NCBI GenBank assembly: GCA_043777675.1
Contig: JAYWHR010000051.1
Span: 44,554 to 108,553, forward strand
DNA: 64,000 nucleotides
Source: JANMDU01 sp043777675
GTDB lineage: Bacteria > Pseudomonadota > Gammaproteobacteria > Burkholderiales > Burkholderiaceae_C
Direction: 5' to 3'
Shown: positions 8,972 through 16,229 of the stretch, in pieces
Layout of the letters: each line of letters starts with the position of its first letter
How positions within the stretch are numbered: position 1 is the first letter of the stretch
Notes under the pieces: generated by a model
Told to the model about the DNA's origin: nothing
Database searches by the model: none
What the model saw: the letters and a program-made list of their open reading frames with translations, nothing else
Made by a program: the position numbers and the translations under genes

Positions 8972-9967
8972 ATGTCTCATATTTACATTTACTCCCCCAG
9001 CGGCGCAGTGCGCGACAAAGCGGCATTTAAACGCGGGGTGCAGCGGCTGAAAACGCTAGGCCATGAGGTGGAAATTGATCCTGCTGCGCTCAAAGCCGTG
9101 CAGCGATTTGCGGGTGATGATGCTGAGCGTGTAAAGTCGATTGAGCGCGCTGCTGCCAGCGGTGCAGATGTTGCGATGACCACACGCGGGGGCTATGGCC
9201 TCTCGCGCAACTTGCCACTGATCAACTACAAGCCAATAGCAAAATCCATCAAGCAAGGGATGCAGTGGGTGGGTTGTAGCGATTTCACGGCTTTGCAAGC
9301 AGCTTTATATGCGAAGACGGGTGCAGTCACTTGGGCAGGGCCCGCACTGTGTGAAGACTTTGGCCGCGCGCCTGATGCAGATGGGCATAGCTTAAAGCCG
9401 CAAGCGGCCACCGACGACATCATGGAAGCCTGCTTTGACGATTTCGTGCAAGGCGTTTGCGAAGGTGCGGGTTGGATGATACCTGCAGCAGATATGAAGA
9501 ATGCTACTAATTTGGTAGCACTCAATGCAAATAGTGCGCCGGCTACTAAGCCATTTGGCCTTAAAAATGGCAAACTTCAAGGTCCATTGTGGGGTGGCAA
9601 TCTCGCCATGCTTACCAGCTTGCTCGGCACGCCCTATCTGCCGCAAATCAAAAAAGGCATTTTGTGGTTTGAAGATGTGGCTGAGCATCCCTACAAAGTA
9701 GAGCGCATGCTCTTGCAATGGCAGCATGCAGGTATTCTTGCGCAGCAAAAAGCCATTGTTTTCGGCCAATTTTCCAACTACAAACTCACACCGCACGACA
9801 GAGGCTTCAAGTTACAAACCGTGATTGAGCGCCTGCGCAGCCAACTCAAAATCCCCGTGCTCACTGGCCTGCCTTTCGGCCATGTGCCCACCAAGGTTTG
9901 CCTGCCGTTTGGGCAACAAGTTACTTTGATGACAGAGGGTCGCGACACCCTTCTTTATTGGGGTTGA
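8972..9967 (+). CDS. ldcA: Muramoyltetrapeptide (LD-) carboxypeptidase, peptidase family S66
   Basis: Cytoplasmic enzyme of murein recycling that removes the terminal D-Ala from L,D-linked tetrapeptides. The 331-residue frame shows the S66 landmarks: nucleophile Ser in VGCSDFTALQ, Glu in LWFEDVAEHPYKVERML, and His in GLPFGHVPTK. The ATG at 8972 was chosen over an in-frame upstream extension because MSHIYIYSPSG is the normal N-terminus and the extension would overlap the end of uvrA. A copy of the dispersed repeat (9503-9546) is read through in frame as ATNLVALNANSAPATKP in the segment before the second half of the protein, a region that tolerates length change. Confidence 0.88.
   Translation: MSHIYIYSPSGAVRDKAAFKRGVQRLKTLGHEVEIDPAALKAVQRFAGDDAERVKSIERAAASGADVAMTTRGGYGLSRNLPLINYKPIAKSIKQGMQWVGCSDFTALQAALYAKTGAVTWAGPALCEDFGRAPDADGHSLKPQAATDDIMEACFDDFVQGVCEGAGWMIPAADMKNATNLVALNANSAPATKPFGLKNGKLQGPLWGGNLAMLTSLLGTPYLPQIKKGILWFEDVAEHPYKVERMLLQWQHAGILAQQKAIVFGQFSNYKLTPHDRGFKLQTVIERLRSQLKIPVLTGLPFGHVPTKVCLPFGQQVTLMTEGRDTLLYWG
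9503..9546 (+). repeat. Dispersed hairpin repeat, copy 2 (inside ldcA)
   Basis: Forward copy beginning GCTACTAATTTGGTAGCACT and ending GCGCCGGCTAC, followed by a tail with CCTTAAAAATGG that matches the A-rich tails of other copies. Translated in frame within the LD-carboxypeptidase. Confidence 0.75.
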
Positions 9968-10234
9968 TCTGTCTACAAACAATATCTAAAAATGTAAATA
10001 TCGAATAGTACAATCTAATTTGACTGTTTCAGCAGCTCATTTTTTTCGAGATTGCTTCGAATACTGAAAAAATCTTCAAATATGGATTGCTGGTGAAATA
10101 TAAATGTAAAAAAGTAATACATTATGGCTACTTAAGTGACGTTTAGTGCACGAATCAGTAGAATCTGCAACAGTTCCATTTTTTTCAAAAAGATGGTAAC
10201 TTATATTTAGTTAATACTGCTGAGAGCGACTATC
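9968..10234 (+). promoter_or_regulatory. AT-rich leader region of the rhodopsin locus
   Basis: 267 bp without a gene, visibly richer in A and T than its surroundings. It holds a dyad GCTACTTAAGTGAC (10127-10140), which resembles one in front of the second rhodopsin, and a hairpin CCATTTTTTTCAAAAAGATGG (10176-10196). A possible -10 element TAGAAT lies at 10159-10164. Most likely it carries the promoter for the genes starting at 10235; the exact start is not determinable by eye. Confidence 0.45.
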
Positions 10235-10885
10235 GTGCTTATGCCGAATGTTTTTTACGAGCGCACCGATCAGGGCCAAGCAGCTGCTTACGATGCTTCG
10301 TCAATCTTGCCGCGCAAGCTCAAGTCGTTGTTGAAAGTCATCGACGGAAAGACGAGCCAAGCGGTCTTCGCGAACAGTTTGAAAGCATTTGGAGATGTGC
10401 AAGGCCTGCTAGCTTCGTTACAAAGCGCGGGCTTGATCGAATTGCGTGAGCAAGCGGCGCAACAGCCATCGCAAGCTCTTGCATCAAACACTCTGTTGCA
10501 GCCTTCTGCCAACGGCTTAGCAGCAAGTATCGCCATCAAATTTGGCTTCCATGCCAACCGCGATCCTGCCAATTCGGACGGCTTCGCGCTCACGCAAGGA
10601 TTGCATACCCAGCCGCAAAGGGCGCTGGAAATCTGGCAGATAAGCCCTGAACGCGCTGCGCAGCGCGAAAACGATCTGCAAGCGGTGCTGGAAGACATGT
10701 CCAGTTTCGTATTAACTTACGTTCCTGATCAAGCAGTGACTGTACTTACCGAGCTTGAGCAAACCACAACGATGGAACAACTTGCTGTTTTGATGGGCGG
10801 ATATCAATTGATGGTAAGTGCAGCGGGCGAACAGGCAGTCATTCATCTTAATGACATTCGCTCAGTCCTCAGTAGGTGGTTATGA
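10235..10885 (+). CDS. Uncharacterised rhodopsin-linked protein A (two-domain, paralogue of 11260-11832)
   Basis: Protein of 216 residues (GTG start at 10235 with GAGAG about 8 bp upstream; ATG at 10241 is the alternative). No signal peptide or membrane segment. Residues about 5-70 align with the N-terminus of the 190-residue protein downstream: an aromatic-Tyr start, then LPxKLxSLLKVIDG and a terminal LxxxGLIEL, which looks like a small winged-helix fold. A Gln/Ala-rich linker follows, then a helical C-terminal domain (about 145-216) with DMSSFVLTYV and an LAVLMGGYQ element shared with the paralogue. Function unknown. The position ahead of a rhodopsin, in an apparent operon, suggests a regulatory or adaptor role, but that is inference. 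Confidence 0.75.
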   Translation: MLMPNVFYERTDQGQAAAYDASSILPRKLKSLLKVIDGKTSQAVFANSLKAFGDVQGLLASLQSAGLIELREQAAQQPSQALASNTLLQPSANGLAASIAIKFGFHANRDPANSDGFALTQGLHTQPQRALEIWQISPERAAQRENDLQAVLEDMSSFVLTYVPDQAVTVLTELEQTTTMEQLAVLMGGYQLMVSAAGEQAVIHLNDIRSVLSRWL

Positions 10886-11115
10886 ACGAAGACGATTTAG
10901 CCTATTCGAAGCTCATTTTTGCTACATCTATAGCTGGATTTGCTGAGCTGAGAAACACAAAAAGCCTGCTGAGCTTGCAAGAGCGGACGGTACTTACGCT
11001 GATCGACGGTGTTTGTCCGGTATCTAGTTACTTGCCCTATTTAAGTGCATTTCAGCCAGTGATTGAAAAAATGAAGAAACTGGAGAAGCTTGGATATCTT
11101 CGACGTACCGTATAA
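10882..11115 (+). CDS. Uncharacterised rhodopsin-linked protein B (single winged-helix-like domain)
   Basis: Short protein of 77 residues whose ATG overlaps the previous stop codon (ATGA, 10882-10885), so translational coupling is likely; an in-frame GTG at 10876 is the alternative. It consists only of the N-terminal type domain seen in its two neighbours: RTVLTLIDGVCPV, then a helical stretch ending KMKKLEKLGYLRR, which matches the IDG...LxxxG pattern. No transmembrane segment. Being a one-domain version next to two two-domain paralogues suggests they arose by duplication and may form hetero-oligomers, which is speculation. The next gene follows after 144 bp with its own strong ribosome site. 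Confidence 0.7.
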   Translation: MNEDDLAYSKLIFATSIAGFAELRNTKSLLSLQERTVLTLIDGVCPVSSYLPYLSAFQPVIEKMKKLEKLGYLRRTV

Positions 11116-11259
11116 GTCGCTATCCCCTCCGTTGATCGACAACGTATCAAAAATCGTACATATTTGTAAAAGTTTGGGAACAATTGGTGTAGTTGATGGA
11201 GCAGCACGAGTCTTTACGTCTCTGAAATTAGTAAATTTATAAAACTGTAGGAGGACCCC

Positions 11260-11832
11260 ATGGGAATCATTTATCGTAAATCCCTCAAAGGCATTGATGA
11301 ATTGGCTTTCAAAACCAACGGCTTGCCGATGCGTTTGATGAGCTACTTGATGGCCGTCGATGGTGAGAGCAATGTGGAGCAATTGCTGGCTCGTAATCCA
11401 CAATTGCCTTCCATCGAAGCCGTGCTCGGTGGTTTGGTGCAGCAGGGCTTTTTGGAGGTGGCAGGAAGCGATGCCAACGTCGTGCAGATGAATAACCTGC
11501 GAGTAGGCAATGGTGCGCCAATTGGCATGCAAGCCCCAGCCCCAAGCTACAAGCCTGCACAGCAGCAAATGCAAGCACCGATGCAGCAAAATGTTCAGCA
11601 GAACATGAATTCAAGTCATTCGCCTGAGCTCGATTTGATCAAGTCCAACATGATCAAAGACGTCAGCGGTATTCTTGGCACCGATGCAGCCACAGTAATT
11701 CAAAAAATTCAGGGCTGCCGTACCAAAGACGATTTGTTTGCAGCCATGATGGGTATCAAAAAAATCATCACGATCTATGCGAATGCGGCTCTTGCAGAGA
11801 AGTTTGCAGTGCGCTACCAATCACTCATCTAA
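11260..11832 (+). CDS. Uncharacterised rhodopsin-linked protein C (two-domain)
   Basis: Protein of 190 residues with a very strong ribosome site (AGGAGG, 8 bp before ATG). N-terminal domain, residues about 1-65: IYRKSLKGIDEL, then LPMRLMSYLMAVDGES and LGGLVQQGFLEV, a winged-helix-like pattern. Residues about 80-125 are a flexible linker rich in Gln, Met, Pro and Ala. Residues about 126-190 form a helical domain starting SPELDLIKSNMIKDVSGILG and containing DDLFAAMMGIKKII. Similar two-domain proteins of unknown function are, as I recall, scattered through Burkholderiales genomes. The rhodopsin gene begins 40 bp downstream with no terminator between, so the two are probably cotranscribed. Confidence 0.8.
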   Translation: MGIIYRKSLKGIDELAFKTNGLPMRLMSYLMAVDGESNVEQLLARNPQLPSIEAVLGGLVQQGFLEVAGSDANVVQMNNLRVGNGAPIGMQAPAPSYKPAQQQMQAPMQQNVQQNMNSSHSPELDLIKSNMIKDVSGILGTDAATVIQKIQGCRTKDDLFAAMMGIKKIITIYANAALAEKFAVRYQSLI

Positions 11833-11871
11833 ACACCTCCCCATTATTTCATTTCAACTCAAGGAGAACCC

Positions 11872-12618
11872 ATGCAATTTGATCTCATCATGGCGACGCA
11901 ATTTTCTTTTGCCATCGCTTTTCTCGGTATGTTTGGCGGTGGCATGTATTTCGCCATGATCAAATCGACGCTTCCTGTTGATCATCAGTCCAATGCCGTC
12001 ACATCTGCGGTGTATTGTTTTATGGCTGCCATCATGTATGCCTTCATCAATTACAAATACGGCATCGGCACAGATGCACTCGCCAAGGGTGATTACCCCA
12101 CAGTTTTGCGCTACATTGATTGGCTGGTCACCACACCACTCATCGTGAACAAATTCCCTGAAATGCTGGGTGGCGAAGACGCAGCTGCAGTTGCTATTTT
12201 GGTGATTGTGGCCGACATCATGATGATTTTGTTTGGCTGGGCGGGAGAGAGTTCGATCAACGCGGCCAAAGGTCCCACGGTGATTGGCTGGGCAATGTTT
12301 GGTGTGGGCTGTTTGGCTTGGTTGTTTATTATTTTCGTTCTCTACACGGCAGTCACGAATGCGTCTGCCAACAAACTCGGGCCCATCAAACAAGGTCTGA
12401 CGCGTTTAAAGCTCTTTATCGTGTTCGGCTGGTTGATCTACCCACTTGGTTTCTTAATCACTTTAATCTCCAACTCTCCAGACATGCGTGTGGGGCGTGA
12501 GCTGATTTACAACATTGCTGATCTGTTTAACAAAGTGGGCTTCGGCATGGTGGCAATTTATGCGATTCGCCAGATGGTGCGTGAGAATAAGATTCGGGAA
12601 GCCATGGAGCAACTCTAA
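11872..12618 (+). CDS. Type I microbial rhodopsin with Asp-Thr-Lys active site
   Basis: Seven-helix retinal protein of 248 residues, starting without a cleavable signal peptide. Helix C reads RYIDWLVTTPLIVNKF: Arg80, counterion Asp83, Thr87, and Lys94 at the place where proteorhodopsin has the proton-donor Glu. Helix G has YNIADLFNKVGFG with Asp217 and the retinal Lys221. The residue matching the counterion-partner His75 of proteorhodopsin appears to be Met55, and the B-C loop is about five residues longer. The spectral-tuning position holds Ile91, so green-type absorption is expected. A Lys donor is known from Exiguobacterium rhodopsin (ESR), which pumps protons but keeps the His. Pump or sensor function is therefore open. 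Strong ribosome site AAGGAG; the unit ends at the terminator at 12642. Confidence 0.93.
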   Translation: MQFDLIMATQFSFAIAFLGMFGGGMYFAMIKSTLPVDHQSNAVTSAVYCFMAAIMYAFINYKYGIGTDALAKGDYPTVLRYIDWLVTTPLIVNKFPEMLGGEDAAAVAILVIVADIMMILFGWAGESSINAAKGPTVIGWAMFGVGCLAWLFIIFVLYTAVTNASANKLGPIKQGLTRLKLFIVFGWLIYPLGFLITLISNSPDMRVGRELIYNIADLFNKVGFGMVAIYAIRQMVRENKIREAMEQL

Positions 12619-12641
12619 GCCGGCAACTGGCAGACATAGAG

Positions 12642-12672
12642 CCTGCACAGCGTCAGTTGTGCAGGTTTTTTT
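12642..12672 (+). terminator. Rho-independent terminator after the first rhodopsin
   Basis: Stem CCTGCACA/TGTGCAGG around an 8-base loop, followed directly by seven T. It separates the first rhodopsin unit from the second, so the two rhodopsins are probably transcribed independently. Confidence 0.85.
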
Positions 12673-12744
12673 GCGCGCGTGATTCGCGTGTGCTCAAGTT
12701 TTTTGGTGTTTACCCTGATGCGGCGCATCTACTACCGCTTGTGG

Positions 12745-12771
12745 ATGACACGCTATTTAAGTAGCTATAAT
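12745..12771 (+). promoter_or_regulatory. Candidate sigma-70 promoter of the second rhodopsin
   Basis: ATGACA (12745-12750) and a perfect TATAAT (12766-12771) spaced 15 bp. A dyad GCTATTTAAGTAGC (12752-12765) fills the spacer and could be an operator; it resembles the dyad at 10127. Downstream are a CCCGCGGG palindrome (12795-12802) and an AAAAATC-GCAA-GATTTTT hairpin (12824-12841) in the presumed leader. The spacing is short for sigma-70, so confidence is moderate. Confidence 0.5.
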
Positions 12772-12875
12772 AAAATTTCATGATTAGTCTGGACCCGCGG
12801 GATCACTGAAATCATGACAGGCGAAAAATCGCAAGATTTTTTATTCACCAGTCATGCTTTTTAGGAGACACACGC

Positions 12876-13688
12876 ATGATGTTCAAAAATTTAAAACCCA
12901 AAATCGCCAGCGTATTGGCAGCGGGTGCAACAGCAGTCACACTCGCAGTCACATCCACCCAGGCCACGGCTGCAACGGGAGCATTGCTCAAAGCCAACGA
13001 CTTCGTCGGCATTTCTTTTTGGCTGATTACCATGGCTTTGATGGCCTCTACCGTGTTCTTCTTTTTGGAGCGAGACCGGGTTTCTGCCAAATGGAAAACG
13101 TCACTCACAGTTTCTGGCCTCGTTACTCTTGTTGCGGCTGTTCACTACATGTACATGCGCGAAGTGTGGGTCAATACCGGCACATCGCCAACGGTGTTTC
13201 GCTACATTGACTGGCTGATTACCGTGCCCTTGTTGATGATTGAGTTTTATCTCATCTTGTCAGCGATCACCAAAGTTCCAGCAGGCGTGTTTTGGCGTCT
13301 GATGGTCGGCACGTTTGTGATGTTGATTGGCGGATATCTCGGCGAAGCCGGCTACATGCCAGTTTGGCCAGCATTCATCATCGGCATGGTAGGTTGGGCT
13401 GCTATTTTGTGGGAAATCTTCTATGGCGAAGCCGGCAAGATCAATGCACAAAGCGCTCCGCCTGCAGTGCAATCGGCATTCAGCCTCATGCGCTGGATCG
13501 TGACCATTGGCTGGGCGATCTATCCGGTTGGTTATTTCTTTGGCTACCTCACGGGAAGCGGCCCAGAAGCCAGCGCCAATGCACTGAACCTGATCTACAA
13601 CTTGGCAGACGTACTCAATAAAATTGCATTCGGCCTGATCATCTGGAGTGTCGCCGTTAGCGAGACAGAGGCAAACGCCAAGAAGTAA
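12876..13688 (+). CDS. Proteorhodopsin, green-absorbing proton-pump type
   Basis: Light-driven outward proton pump of the inner membrane, 270 residues. An N-terminal signal peptide ends around ATA|ATG (about residue 33), as in marine proteorhodopsins. Helix C reads RYIDWLITVPLLMIEFY, giving the counterion Asp112, Thr116 and donor Glu123 (DTE motif). Leu120 at the tuning position predicts green absorption. His90 in AAVHYMYMREVW is the counterion partner. The retinal Lys249 lies in NLADVLNKIAFG. Ribosome site AGGAGA about 7 bp before the ATG. It has its own upstream terminator and promoter candidate and its own downstream terminator. Retinal is supplied by the crt-blh operon that follows. Confidence 0.96.
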   Translation: MMFKNLKPKIASVLAAGATAVTLAVTSTQATAATGALLKANDFVGISFWLITMALMASTVFFFLERDRVSAKWKTSLTVSGLVTLVAAVHYMYMREVWVNTGTSPTVFRYIDWLITVPLLMIEFYLILSAITKVPAGVFWRLMVGTFVMLIGGYLGEAGYMPVWPAFIIGMVGWAAILWEIFYGEAGKINAQSAPPAVQSAFSLMRWIVTIGWAIYPVGYFFGYLTGSGPEASANALNLIYNLADVLNKIAFGLIIWSVAVSETEANAKK

Positions 13689-13705
13689 TCCTTCTCGTTA
13701 ATAAT

Positions 13706-13740
13706 AAGCACTCGGTGATTCGCGTCCTGAGTGCTTTTTT
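13706..13740 (+). terminator. Rho-independent terminator after proteorhodopsin
   Basis: Stem AGCACTCGG/CCTGAGTGCT with a loop of about ten bases and a run of six T. It lies between the proteorhodopsin gene and crtI; read-through may still feed the carotenoid operon. Confidence 0.8.
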
Positions 13741-13810
13741 GTGGCCGTTTTTTAAACAAACTTAAGGCTCTTAACGCGCTCAAGCTATGCAAAGCACAAA
13801 GGAAAGATGA

Positions 13811-15304
13811 ATGAAGGCAGTGGTTATAGGCGCAGGTTTTGGTGGGTTGGCTGCCGCACTGCGCATGGCAGCCCGGGGCTATCAAGTCACGGTGGTGGAT
13901 CGCTTGCCAGGGCCTGGCGGGCGAGGGCGCGAGTTCGTCTCAGATATTGATGGCCATCCATTTAAGTACGATGCAGGTCCCACGGTGCTCACAGCGCCTG
14001 TGTTGTTTGAAGAGTTGTTTGCGCTGTTTGGCGAGAAGCTGAGCGATCATGTGGCGTTGCTGCCCGTCAAGCCTTGGTATCAGATGCGCTTTGCTGATGG
14101 TACGCAGATGGATTACGGCGGCAGCACAGAAGAAATTCAAGCAGAGATCGGGAAATTTAGCGTACGAGATGCAAAAAACTACCCAGCTTTTTTAGAGCAT
14201 TCGCGCAAGCTGTTTGAAAAGGGTTATGAGGAACTGGGCACGCAGCCTTTCCTCAATTGGCGCTCCATGCTGCCAGTGATGCCTGCCATGATGCGCTTGC
14301 GGGCGGATCGCTCGGTGTATCAGCTCACAGCGCATTACTTTGCAGATGAGAGGGTGCGCCGTGCATTCAGCATTCAGCCCTTGCTGGTGGGCGGCAATCC
14401 GTTTGACACCACCAGCATTTACAGCCTCATTCACTACCTCGAGCGCAAATGGGGTATCTGGTTTCCGCGCGGCGGCATGGCAGCCTTGGTGAAGGCTTTG
14501 GTAGCTTTGGGTGAGCGCCATGGCGTGGCTTTTGAATGGGCTGCCCAGGCGCAAAGCATTGAGGCCGGTGATGGCCTCGTGCAAGCCGTAGGCCTAGAAG
14601 GCGGCAGGCGTTTGGCATGCGATGCATTGGTGTGCAACGCAGATCCGGGTTATGTGCTGTCAAAGCTTTTGCCAGAGCCTATGCGGCAAGCCAAGGCGGT
14701 GTTGAAGAAAAAATATTCGATGGGTTTGTTCGTTTGGTATTTCAGCACGAACAAAGTATTCAGCGATGTGCCGCATCACACCATTCTCTTTGGGCACACG
14801 TACCGGGAGGTATTGGCAAAGATTTTCGATACGCTTGAGTTGCCAGAAGATCTGAGCATTTATCTGCATCGTCCTAGCGCTACGGATGCAAGCTACGCGC
14901 CCGCTGGCCACGATAGTTTTTATGCTCTCGTTCCCGTGCCTAATTTATCTGCCACGATTGATTGGCCATCCGTTCAAGAGCGCTTCAAGCAAGCGCTGAT
15001 GCAAGCTTTGCAGGATCGCATCTTGCCCGGCTTGAGCGAGGCCATCGTCCATGATTTTTTCCTCACGCCACAGTACTTTCGCGATGAATTGCTCTCCCCT
15101 CACGGCAGCGGTTTTTCAATCACACCGAATTTGATGCAATCTGCAGGCTTTCGCTTTCCCAATCGCTCGCCACAATTGAGCAATTTGTACTTTGTGGGCG
15201 CGGGCACGCACCCTGGTGCGGGTGTACCGGGGGTGGTTACCTCGGCAAAAGTGGTGGAGCGGCTGATGTTTGGCTCAGTCGCTTCTAGCAAGGTGGATGC
15301 ATGA
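13811..15304 (+). CDS. crtI: Phytoene desaturase
   Basis: FAD-dependent desaturase of 497 residues that converts phytoene to lycopene. The N-terminus carries the dinucleotide fold VVIGAGFGGLAAALRMA, followed by GPGGRGREF and YDAGPTVLT, all typical for CrtI. The C-terminus has the family signature FVGAGTHPGAGVPGV. Ribosome site AAAGGAAAG lies before the ATG. It is the first gene of the crtI-crtB-crtY-blh operon; its stop overlaps the crtB start (ATGA at 15301-15304). Confidence 0.95.
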   Translation: MKAVVIGAGFGGLAAALRMAARGYQVTVVDRLPGPGGRGREFVSDIDGHPFKYDAGPTVLTAPVLFEELFALFGEKLSDHVALLPVKPWYQMRFADGTQMDYGGSTEEIQAEIGKFSVRDAKNYPAFLEHSRKLFEKGYEELGTQPFLNWRSMLPVMPAMMRLRADRSVYQLTAHYFADERVRRAFSIQPLLVGGNPFDTTSIYSLIHYLERKWGIWFPRGGMAALVKALVALGERHGVAFEWAAQAQSIEAGDGLVQAVGLEGGRRLACDALVCNADPGYVLSKLLPEPMRQAKAVLKKKYSMGLFVWYFSTNKVFSDVPHHTILFGHTYREVLAKIFDTLELPEDLSIYLHRPSATDASYAPAGHDSFYALVPVPNLSATIDWPSVQERFKQALMQALQDRILPGLSEAIVHDFFLTPQYFRDELLSPHGSGFSITPNLMQSAGFRFPNRSPQLSNLYFVGAGTHPGAGVPGVVTSAKVVERLMFGSVASSKVDA

Positions 15305-16227
15305 GAGATCACCACGCTGATCCACAAGCCATCATGGACGCGCATGCCAAATCGTTTTCATGGGCAGCACGCTTTCTCTCAAGCGATGCGCGTGTGCAGG
15401 CGGCGCAGCTTTATGCTTTTGCACGGCTGATGGATGATTTGGTGGATGAGCCCGCGCTAGGGAGTATCGATGAGCGCCTCGCGCAGTTTGATGCGAACCG
15501 CGAGCAAGTACTTGGCGTTGCTCACACCATCGGGCGAAGCCATGAGGTCGGCAAGATGCTGCAAGCGCTGGGGGTCGATGCGGATGTGCTGCGCTCTTTC
15601 ATGAATGCGCTACAAGCAGATGCGCGGCCTCGCCATTTGCAAAGTCTGCCAGACGTGCTCGGCTTCGCCTACGGCGTTGCAGGCACGGTAGGGCAGATGA
15701 TGCGCCCAATCCTTCGCGCGAGCCCGGAGGCTGAGCGCTATGCGGTGGCGCTGGGCATGGCGATGCAACTGACCAATATCGCGCGCGATGTATTGGAAGA
15801 TGCGCAGCGCGGGCGCTGCTATTTGCCGGCTCAATGGTTATCTGCTGATTTTCAGCTGCACAAGCTGCTGCAAGGCTGTGCCGCCACACGCCACCAAGCC
15901 TTCCGTGCCATTCGGCGTCTGCTGGGTGAAGCCGAGCCGCTTTATGCGTTGGCTGAGCAGGGCTTTGATGCGATTCCTCGTGCTAATCGCCGTGCGGTAC
16001 GCATCGCCTGTGTGCTGTACCGGGGGATCGGACGCAAGATATTGGCCACGCCTGAGCCGCTGTACTGGAGTCAGCGTGTGCATCTGCGCTCTCACGCCAA
16101 GGCGCTGGGTGTGTTGCAAGTGCTGATGGGTGTGCATGTAAAGCCCACTGAGCCATCCTCGAATGCACTACAAGAGCATGAAAGCGCCTTACGGCTGATC
16201 CCCGGCTTTCCGCGTGTTTGGGCTTGA
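15301..16227 (+). CDS. crtB: Phytoene synthase
   Basis: Condenses two geranylgeranyl diphosphates to phytoene. 308 residues with both Asp-rich substrate motifs: RLMDDLVDE near residue 42 and LTNIARDVLEDAQRGRCYLP near residue 160. It overlaps crtI by four bases and precedes crtY by two, so expression is tightly coupled. No GGPP synthase (crtE) is in the window, so the C20 substrate must come from elsewhere in the genome. Confidence 0.95.
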   Translation: MRDHHADPQAIMDAHAKSFSWAARFLSSDARVQAAQLYAFARLMDDLVDEPALGSIDERLAQFDANREQVLGVAHTIGRSHEVGKMLQALGVDADVLRSFMNALQADARPRHLQSLPDVLGFAYGVAGTVGQMMRPILRASPEAERYAVALGMAMQLTNIARDVLEDAQRGRCYLPAQWLSADFQLHKLLQGCAATRHQAFRAIRRLLGEAEPLYALAEQGFDAIPRANRRAVRIACVLYRGIGRKILATPEPLYWSQRVHLRSHAKALGVLQVLMGVHVKPTEPSSNALQEHESALRLIPGFPRVWA

Positions 16228-16229
16228 CA

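Noticed and set aside
11872..13688. The two rhodopsins as one operon or a recent tandem duplication.
   Set aside because: A strong terminator lies between them, and the sequences differ in signal peptide, active-site residues and loop length.
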